Below, in pieces: positions 9,430-14,641 of a DNA stretch of 14,641 nucleotides. Each line of letters opens with the position of its first letter. Within the stretch, counting starts at the first letter, position 1. A model generated the notes under the pieces. It ran no database searches. It saw only the letters and a program-made list of their open reading frames with translations, and was not told the origin of the DNA. The stretch is from Rhexocercosporidium sp. MPI-PUGE-AT-0058. Taxonomy: Eukaryota > Ascomycota > Leotiomycetes > Helotiales. The position numbers and the translations under genes are program-made. The stretch covers positions 1 to 14,641 of the forward strand of contig JAGTJL010000055.1 of assembly GCA_020746875.1 (NCBI GenBank). Direction: 5' to 3'.

Positions 9430-12024
9430 GAGATTAATTTACCTTTTTTTTTATATAATATTTACGTTAAGAAAATTACTTAACTGATTCTTTAAGGCCG
9501 AATTTACTCCTTTCGGTCGTTTTTTAATAATATAAACTAAGCGATTAAATTTACGTGCCTTTAAGTTTTTATTATATTTTGTATTATTAGTTTTTTATTA
9601 AATTGCTACGACTTAGGATTATCCCGACTTTTTTTAAGTTAATTAAGTATTTTCTTAATGCGGTCTAATATAAATTTTCTTATATTTATTAATATAATAA
9701 ACGTTATTATTAATAAAGTAATAAAAGAAAGGATATTAATCTCTGAACTTATATAATAAGCTTTTGAATTAGTTATTATAAAAGTTATATATTCTATTTT
9801 TATATCTTATTATATTAATATTAACGCTTTCGCCTAAATCTATTGTTCCGCTTTTATTATTTTACTAAGAGTACTTAAGATTAATAAACTCATACTAAGT
9901 GTATTAAAATAAAATCCGACTCCTAAGACTAAACTCTAAAACGTAAGGCTTTATATTTAAAAGTTAATTTAATTTAAAATAAATAAGGTTTATTTTTAAA
10001 TTAGTCATTTTTATAACTAAGGCTTTTATTTTATCGGTGTTTATTTTAGCTTTTTCTAAAAAAGGCAGCGTAATAAGTGCCTTTTTTATTATTTTAATAA
10101 TTATTAAAAGTTAAATATATTCTTTTATTAAGTCTTGAATTTCTTTTATATATAACGTTATTAATTGTTTTTCTTATTAAAGAGCTTTTATTATTTATTT
10201 ACTTTTAATTATCTTAAGAACGTATTTTATAAATTTAAAATACTTCTTTTTATAAGATTCTAGTTTAAAATCATTAATTTTAAGTTATTTAATAATTTTA
10301 TTTTAAGAAAAAGCCGGTAATCTTAAAAAGAAGAGTCTGCTTTAGTCGATTTTATTAAAGATTTTCTAATATATAAAAGCTTTTAAGACTTAAAAATAAA
10401 GTCGGCAATAACTTTTAAGATTTATAGTAATACGTTAAATTATAATGAATTCTTAAAAAAAGTTCATTAACTCTCGGATTTATTATCGATTATGTTCTTT
10501 AAATTCCGACTTTAATACTTTCGCTAATACTTTTTATTCTTTTTTATTTTTTTATTTTAAAAAAGTCTTAATAATGTCCCGTTAGAAGTTATTATAATAT
10601 TAAGGTAAATAAATAATTTGATTACTTTTTAATACTTTATAATTTATATTAATTTTTACGTATTACTTTAGAAAATCTGAGATATTTACTTTTGAAAAGA
10701 GAAATATACTTATTAACTTAAGGAAGGATATAATCCCTTAAAAGAAGTAGTTAATGTTGTTAATAATTATATTTTATAAATTCTTTTTAATTTTTAATAT
10801 AATTTTTGAGTTTTCGAGACTTAAGTTTAAGAGTTTTGTAGAACTATTAATTAAAGTATTTAATAAGTTTAAGGAAGATAAAGGTAATCGAGTTTAAAAG
10901 GTTTTCGACTTTACTTTAATATTTAATTTAATTCGATTAGAGTTTGGGAACTCAGGAAATTCTATGAATAATAAAGACATATATTAATTATTTTTATTAT
11001 TAAATATTAATAATATTCGTAAGTTTTTATTTTTTATTAACTTTTAATCCCGGCTTACTAGTCCCGGTTTAATAAATTTACTAATCCCTTAATTAATTTT
11101 AATTAATATATATTTAGTCTATTTTAATAAAGTATTATAAATTAAAATTAATATTAATAAAAACCTTAAAATTAAGAGTTCGAATTACTTAGCGATTTTA
11201 ATTTAAGTTAAGGTTTACTTTTTATATTCCGAACTATTAAAAGACGCTTTAGTTTAAAATACAAGGCTAATAATGTTTCTCTTAGTTTCTTTATTTATAG
11301 TTTATAATTTCCGGCGTTTTTTTAAGGAATTAAGTTCGGCCGTTTAAGCTTTATTAACAGGTTGCCGAGATAAGCGGTCTTAATTTAGGTTTAATACTTA
11401 TGTTATTATTAATTATTAAGTTTTTTTAAAGGAAAAAGAGAGTATTTAATTTAAAAAGCAGAAAATTATAGATTTCTAGTTTTAATAAATAATCTTAACT
11501 GCGAATCGAAATGCTTTTATATAAGTCGTATAAAGACGAATCCGTACGATTTTCTCCTTACGTAAGTCACTAATATAAAAGCTATAATAAATAAAAAAGG
11601 AAGCACGGCGTAAGATATTAAGTAAAGAGCTTAATAACTTTAAGGAAGTTAAGATTTAAAGTAAAAAAGTATTTAAATCTTTTAATTTTATATAAAAGAA
11701 AGGCTTTTTATATAAACTTTTAAAAGTTATATATTTAATTCCTTAAATAACGCCTTAGGCATTATTTCCTGGCTAGAATCGCTACTTTATAATACGTTAA
11801 ACGATTTTAAAAGCTTTTTATAAAATTAAAAAGCTATTAATATTTTTAAAATCACTTTTTATAATTAAAAACGTATTAGAGATTTTTTTATTTAAAGTTA
11901 TTTAAGTAAATATTACTTCTATTAAAAAGTAAAATAAAAGCTTAAACTTAAAAAGTAAACTTAATATAAAACTTTAAAAAAAGAAAAGATTTATTAAATT
12001 TATTAAATTCATAACTTTTAACAT
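9430..12024 (-). pseudogene. Gypsy gag relic with long low-complexity N-terminal region
   Basis: Gag packages element RNA. The frame can start at ATG 12024-12022 or at ATG 12012-12010. The first 350 or so codons read as a disordered protein that was probably Ser/Thr/Pro-rich before mutation. An in-frame ATG at 10980-10978 (MSLLFIEFPEFPNSN) is an alternative start. The gag core follows: ISDFLKQYVKINI near 10686-10640, IIYLPQYYNNFQRDIIKTF near 10617-10561, and KSYCRLYFQVLKAFIY then KIDQSRLFFLRLPAF near 10420-10308. These match the F-L--Y...R..YLP.Y...R..I and D.S...F..GLP boxes of Ty3-type gag. No convincing CCHC knuckle remains, perhaps because RIP turns TGC/TGT Cys codons into Tyr. Confidence 0.78.
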
Positions 12025-12203
12025 TATTTAATATTAAAGTAGTTTAAATAAGTAGTTTATTTAAAAAATTAATTTCCTAATAATATTGTTAGTAAATCCT
12101 TAATAATAAGTATTAATTAATTATAAATGCCTTTATTAGTAAAGTATAGAAGCTTAATACTTATTTTTATTATTTAAATTTTTTTATATATATTTAATAT
12201 ATA
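12025..12203. other. AT-rich junction between Gypsy relic and subtelomeric satellite
   Basis: About 180 bases of A/T-rich sequence upstream (in element terms) of gag. It is too short to hold a normal 5' LTR with leader, and no TG...CA-bounded repeat is visible. The element may be truncated here by the satellite, or its LTR may be too mutated to see. Confidence 0.4.
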
Positions 12204-12433
12204 TTTATATACCGTGCTTTTCTATAATATGCTCTTATATAAGGTATATTTATATAGCGTGGTTTATATAGCGTGGTTTTATATAGCGTGGTTTTATATA
12301 GCGTGGTTTTATATAATGTAATTTTATATAACGTGGACTTATATAGCGTTTATATATATAGCGTGGTTTATATAGCGTGGTTTTGTATAGTATGGTTTTA
12401 TATAGTGTGGTTTTATATAGTGTGGTTTTATAT
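12204..12433. repeat. Subtelomeric minisatellite, 13-14-bp units
   Basis: Tandem variants of TATATAGCGTGGTTTT recur with 13-14-bp spacing. Good copies begin at 12251 and degenerate ones start from about 12204. Variants change GCGTGG to GTGTGG, ACGTGG, ATGTAA or GTATGG, so substitutions cluster in the CpG/GpG core. The run happens to translate without stops over 60 codons, an effect of the repeat and not a gene. Confidence 0.9.
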
Positions 12434-12618
12434 AACGTTTGTTTTTATAACGTAATAATATAACGTATATTTATATAGCGTTTATAACGTGGTTTTATAT
12501 AACGTTTGTTTTTATAACGTAATAATATAACATATATTTATATAGCGTTTATAGCGTGGTTTTATATAACGTTTGTTTTTATAACGTAATAATATAACGT
12601 ATATTTATATAGTGTTTA
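12434..12618. repeat. Higher-order 67-bp tandem repeat built from the same minisatellite motif
   Basis: AACGTTTGTTTTTATAACGT recurs at 12434, 12501 and 12568, exactly 67 bases apart, followed each time by the same AATAATATAACGTATATTTA-type segment and a GCGTTTATA..GTGG block. The third copy is cut at about 12618, where unrelated, GC-richer transposon sequence begins. Copies differ at only a few positions, for example AACGT versus AACAT and TAACGTGG versus TAGCGTGG. Confidence 0.93.
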
Positions 12619-12646
12619 CGGAGGCCGCGTTCAAAAGTCTGGAAAC

Positions 12647-12669
12647 CTGAGGCACTTAAGGCTTAATAA
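12647..12669 (+). repeat. Candidate left terminal/subterminal inverted repeat of the Tc1-type element
   Basis: CTGAGGCACTTAAGGCTTA aligns imperfectly, with a two-base gap, to the reverse complement of 14448-14471. The similarity is about 16 of 19 bases and could be a RIP-eroded terminal inverted repeat or chance. Confidence 0.35.
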
Positions 12670-12736
12670 CCAGCTCCTATAGCTTTAAAAGATAATCTCT
12701 AAAAAGGAATAGTTTTTAGGCGATATAGCTTTATAA

Positions 12737-12755
12737 TTACAGGGCCTTACAGGGC
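12737..12755 (+). repeat. Short subterminal direct repeat TTACAGGGC, two copies
   Basis: TTACAGGGC occurs at 12737-12745 and 12747-12755, and again on the far side of the transposase at 14439-14447 in the same orientation. It could be a transposase-binding subterminal repeat, but nine bases is weak support. Confidence 0.3.
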
Positions 12756-12831
12756 TTGCTTAGCTAGTAATTAATTATAATAGAGTAAATTTTAAAGGGA
12801 TTCCTATATTCCCACCTTTTAATTAATTAAA

Positions 12832-14331
12832 ATGGCTTTAGTTTAATTAAAAATAGCCGCTAAAGATTTCATTAAGCTTAAAATTACTTTTAATAATATT
12901 TAAGAAGAATGTGAATCCGTAAGTGATTTAAAGCCTAATTTGCACTCTCTTAAGTCCTCTGCCCCTCTTTCACTTATTATAACATTATTTAAGGCTTTAA
13001 TTACTAGCTCTATTACTTTTAAAGCTAGTAAAAATAATACTATTAGTACCAGAATTAGAGCTTTTACTTTTTATAACGACAACGTCTATTATAAAGTTAT
13101 TATAGCTAAAACTAGTGTGTTAAAAAGCTTTATTTAAAAGCTTAAAGCTAAGGTAATTTCACGTGGTTAAATACTAAGGCAAAACTGTATTATGGAGCCG
13201 CATTATGTGGATGATGCTCCTAGGTCTAGTAGACTTAAAACCTCTACTGTGATAGTAGAGCTTATTATTAAGATAATAATTAAAAACTCTATAACTAGAG
13301 GATAGTTAATAGCTTGTATTACGTATGAGGTTAATAAGATTAAGGGGATTAAGCTTGTTTCACGTAGTACTGTGTATAGAGTATTAAAAGAGCATAGTTA
13401 TGGAGTGTTTAAGAGGACAGTTAAGCTAGGTTTAACGACAGAGCAGATGATAGCTAGGCTGGATTGGTGTCTTACGCATAAGGATTAAACACTTAAGGAT
13501 TAAAAGAAAGTTATATGGTCTAATGAGACTAGCGTATAATTAAGTGGGGTAAGAGGGAGAAGAAAGGTATGAAGACTTAAGCATAAGACGTATTATCGGC
13601 ATATAATAGTCCGTAAGTAGAAAGGGTTTTCAGAGTTTATATAATAATCTTATTTTACTTATAATAAAAAGGGCCCGTACTATATATAAGAGCCTGAGAG
13701 TAGAGCTGAAAAGGCAGCTAGGACTCGGGACTTGAATAAGAGGAATAAAGAGAAGTACGCATAAGACAAGGCTATTTAGGAGCTTGAGAATAGGATATAC
13801 TGCATTCATATTGACAGAAATCAGCCAGGCCCTAAAGCTAAGTTTGTGTATGATGAGGATACTGGAGTATATGTAATAAAAGATAGAGCGGGCGGAATTA
13901 ATTAGTATAAGTATTAAGAGAAGGTCTTAAAACCTAAGCTTATTCCTTATACTTTAGAGTGTGAGAAAGAGTTGTTAGGCATGCTGATTTAAGAGGACAA
14001 AGCTTTAGCTTATTGGAATCGGTATAATTAAGAAGTGTTTAATTTCTATGAGGTTATAAGGCTTTTATGGCTAGGTAATTCACTTAACCTTAATGCTATA
14101 AAGCCTACGTAGTTTTAAATGAAAAGAGAGATTATTAAAAAAGGTCCTATAACCTCCTAAATAAACTTAAAAACAACTTAGATTTAATGCTAAGAGGATT
14201 TGCTTTAAGAAAAGATTTAGGCGTGAATAAAGAAGATTCTTATATATATTAAAGAAATAATTAAGCTAAAAGGGGATAATAGATATAAGAAAGGAAGGAA
14301 GAAGGGTTAGTAGAAGTTAAGGATTTATTAA
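12832..14331 (+). pseudogene. Tc1/mariner-type transposase relic (HTH plus DDE_3 domain)
   Basis: The enzyme would cut and paste the element. From ATG 12832 a single frame runs 500 codons to TAA 14329-14331 with no indel, only in-frame stops (TAA, TAG and one TGA at 13570-13572). The N-terminal DNA-binding part shows a first helix-turn-helix near 13040-13155 (VIIAKTSVLKSFIYKLKAK) and a second near 13330-13410 (VSRSTVYRVLKEHSYGVFKR). TTEQMIARLDWCLTHKD (13435-13485) leads into the catalytic domain. WSNETSV (13516-13536) matches WSDETSV with the first Asp now Asn at 13522-13524. QEDKA keeps the second Asp at 13996-13998. GNSLNLNAIKPT (14074-14109) matches GNSPDLNAIEPT with Asp to Asn and Glu to Lys. 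The set matches fungal Tc1-type transposases, and the protein is dead through stops and lost acids. The ATG choice rests on the frame being readable from there. Confidence 0.9.
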
Positions 14332-14447
14332 ATTGTAATGCTATAAGTATATCTTTATAAATAAGGGGTAATTACTTTTAGTGAGCTTATAGGCTTTACG
14401 CTATGCTTATAGGGTAATTTTAAAGGGCACAGCCTAAGTTACAGGGC

Positions 14448-14471
14448 TTAAAATAAGCCTTTAGCGCTCAG
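14448..14471 (-). repeat. Candidate right terminal/subterminal inverted repeat of the Tc1-type element
   Basis: The reverse complement begins CTGAGCGCTAAAGGCTTA and resembles 12647-12665. It ends 25 bases before the first telomere repeat. Confidence 0.35.
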
Positions 14472-14496
14472 ACCCCCTAAATAGAAATCTAAGTGC

Positions 14497-14641
14497 TTAG
14501 GGTTAGGGTTAGGGTTAGGGTTAGGGTTAGGGTTAGGGTTAGGGTTAGGGTTAGGGTTAGGGTTAGGGTTAGGGTTAGGGTTAGGGTTAGGGTTAGGGTT
14601 AGGGTTAGGGTTAGGGTTAGGGTTAGGGTTAGGGTTAGGGT
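14497..14641 (+). repeat. Telomere: (TTAGGG)24
   Basis: Twenty-four perfect TTAGGG units plus one base run to the window end with the G-rich strand reading 5' to 3' outward. This identifies a right chromosome end. There is no internal variation and no subtelomeric gene between the transposon and the repeats. The length equals only what the assembly captured. Confidence 0.99.

Larger units (their letters stand above)
4852..12024 (-). mobile_element. Ty3/Gypsy LTR retrotransposon relic: gag-protease-RT-RNase H-integrase in one direction
   Basis: About 7.2 kb of minus strand reads as one polyprotein-like relic in the order gag, aspartic protease, reverse transcriptase, RNase H, integrase, tail. 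That domain order (RT before integrase) is diagnostic of Ty3/Gypsy. Codons starting at positions divisible by three (10980, 8820, 5880) are used from 12024 to about 8395. Frame changes then occur near 8395, between about 7990 and 7800, and near 6840, after which the first frame returns and lasts to a TAA at 4854-4852. Gag and protease share one frame with no evident boundary, so the living element probably had a single fused gag-pol ORF. Dozens of TAA/TAG stops and Asp-to-Asn, Cys-to-Tyr and His-to-Tyr changes mark RIP. No LTR, primer-binding site or polypurine tract was identified at either end. Confidence 0.88.
12619..14496 (+). mobile_element. Tc1/mariner-superfamily DNA transposon relic at the chromosome tip
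   Basis: The region between the 67-bp satellite and the telomere repeats is GC-richer than the rest. It holds one transposase relic (12832-14331) with flanks of about 210 and 165 bases. Imperfect inverted ends may exist: CTGAGGCACTTAAGGCTTA at 12647-12665 resembles the complement of 14448-14471 (CTGAGCGCTAAAGGCTTA). The precise element ends and TA target duplication are not clear. Element limits given here are simply the neighbouring features. Confidence 0.75.

Noticed and set aside
9481..9660. Possible CCHC zinc knuckle at the end of gag
   Set aside because: Even allowing Cys-to-Tyr RIP changes, the residue spacing does not fit CX2CX4HX4C in the gag frame.
12273..12455. Sixty-codon plus-strand open frame with repeating Leu-Tyr-Ser-Val-type residues
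   Set aside because: It is translation of the tandem minisatellite; the residue period follows the DNA repeat.
12434..12618. Reading the 67-bp repeat as a rolling-circle or replication origin iteron array
   Set aside because: Position next to a telomere and derivation from the neighbouring minisatellite make a subtelomeric satellite the simpler explanation; no replication gene is nearby.
12940..13137. Sixty-five-codon plus-strand open frame as a separate gene
   Set aside because: It begins with TTG and is in frame with the transposase downstream; it is part of the transposase N-terminal DNA-binding region.
1..14641. CRISPR arrays, tRNA or rRNA genes, bacterial operons
   Set aside because: No spacer-repeat arrays, tRNA A/B-box cloverleafs or rRNA segments were seen, and the telomere and element families point to a eukaryote.

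Overview
This window is the right-hand end of a eukaryotic chromosome, almost certainly from a filamentous ascomycete fungus. It closes with 24 perfect TTAGGG repeats reading toward the end. The rest is very AT-rich and contains no intact gene. I recognise several long coding relics. Their in-frame stops are almost all TAA or TAG, lying where Gln (CAA, CAG) or Trp (TGG) codons would be expected, and TGA is rare. This C-to-T change in CpA context on either strand is the mark of repeat-induced point mutation (RIP), a fungal genome defence. The fungal assignment is inferred from this pattern, the telomere repeat and the element families; I cannot name the species.

Layout from left to right. Positions 2-1150 hold a plus-strand coding relic in one frame, cut by the window edge, with an AT-hook-like motif and no recognised product. 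Positions 4448 down to about 1918 hold a minus-strand relic of about 840 codons, also unrecognised, possibly extending to about 1200. A little-mutated 160-bp solo LTR (3960-4119) with a 5-bp target-site duplication sits inside that relic. Positions 4449-4851 are AT-rich spacer with an A-tract.

Positions 12024 down to 4852 hold a nearly complete Ty3/Gypsy retrotransposon polyprotein on the minus strand: gag, protease, reverse transcriptase, RNase H, integrase and a post-integrase tail. They follow in one reading direction, with three net frame changes and many RIP stops. I found no LTR at either end.

The subtelomere proper starts near 12204. A 13-14-bp AT-rich minisatellite (12204-12433) passes into a 67-bp higher-order tandem repeat (12434-12618). 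Next is a Tc1/mariner-type DNA transposon whose transposase relic (12832-14331) stays in one frame for 500 codons but carries stops and lost catalytic residues. It lies directly against the telomere repeats (14497-14641).

Nothing here works as a living pathway. The window is layered transposon debris: old, heavily RIP-mutated elements, a younger LTR insertion, subtelomeric satellites and a moderately mutated DNA transposon at the tip. I see no previously undescribed functional system. The most useful new observations are the reconstructed layout of the hidden relics, the two unrecognised coding tracts, and the junctions at the chromosome end.
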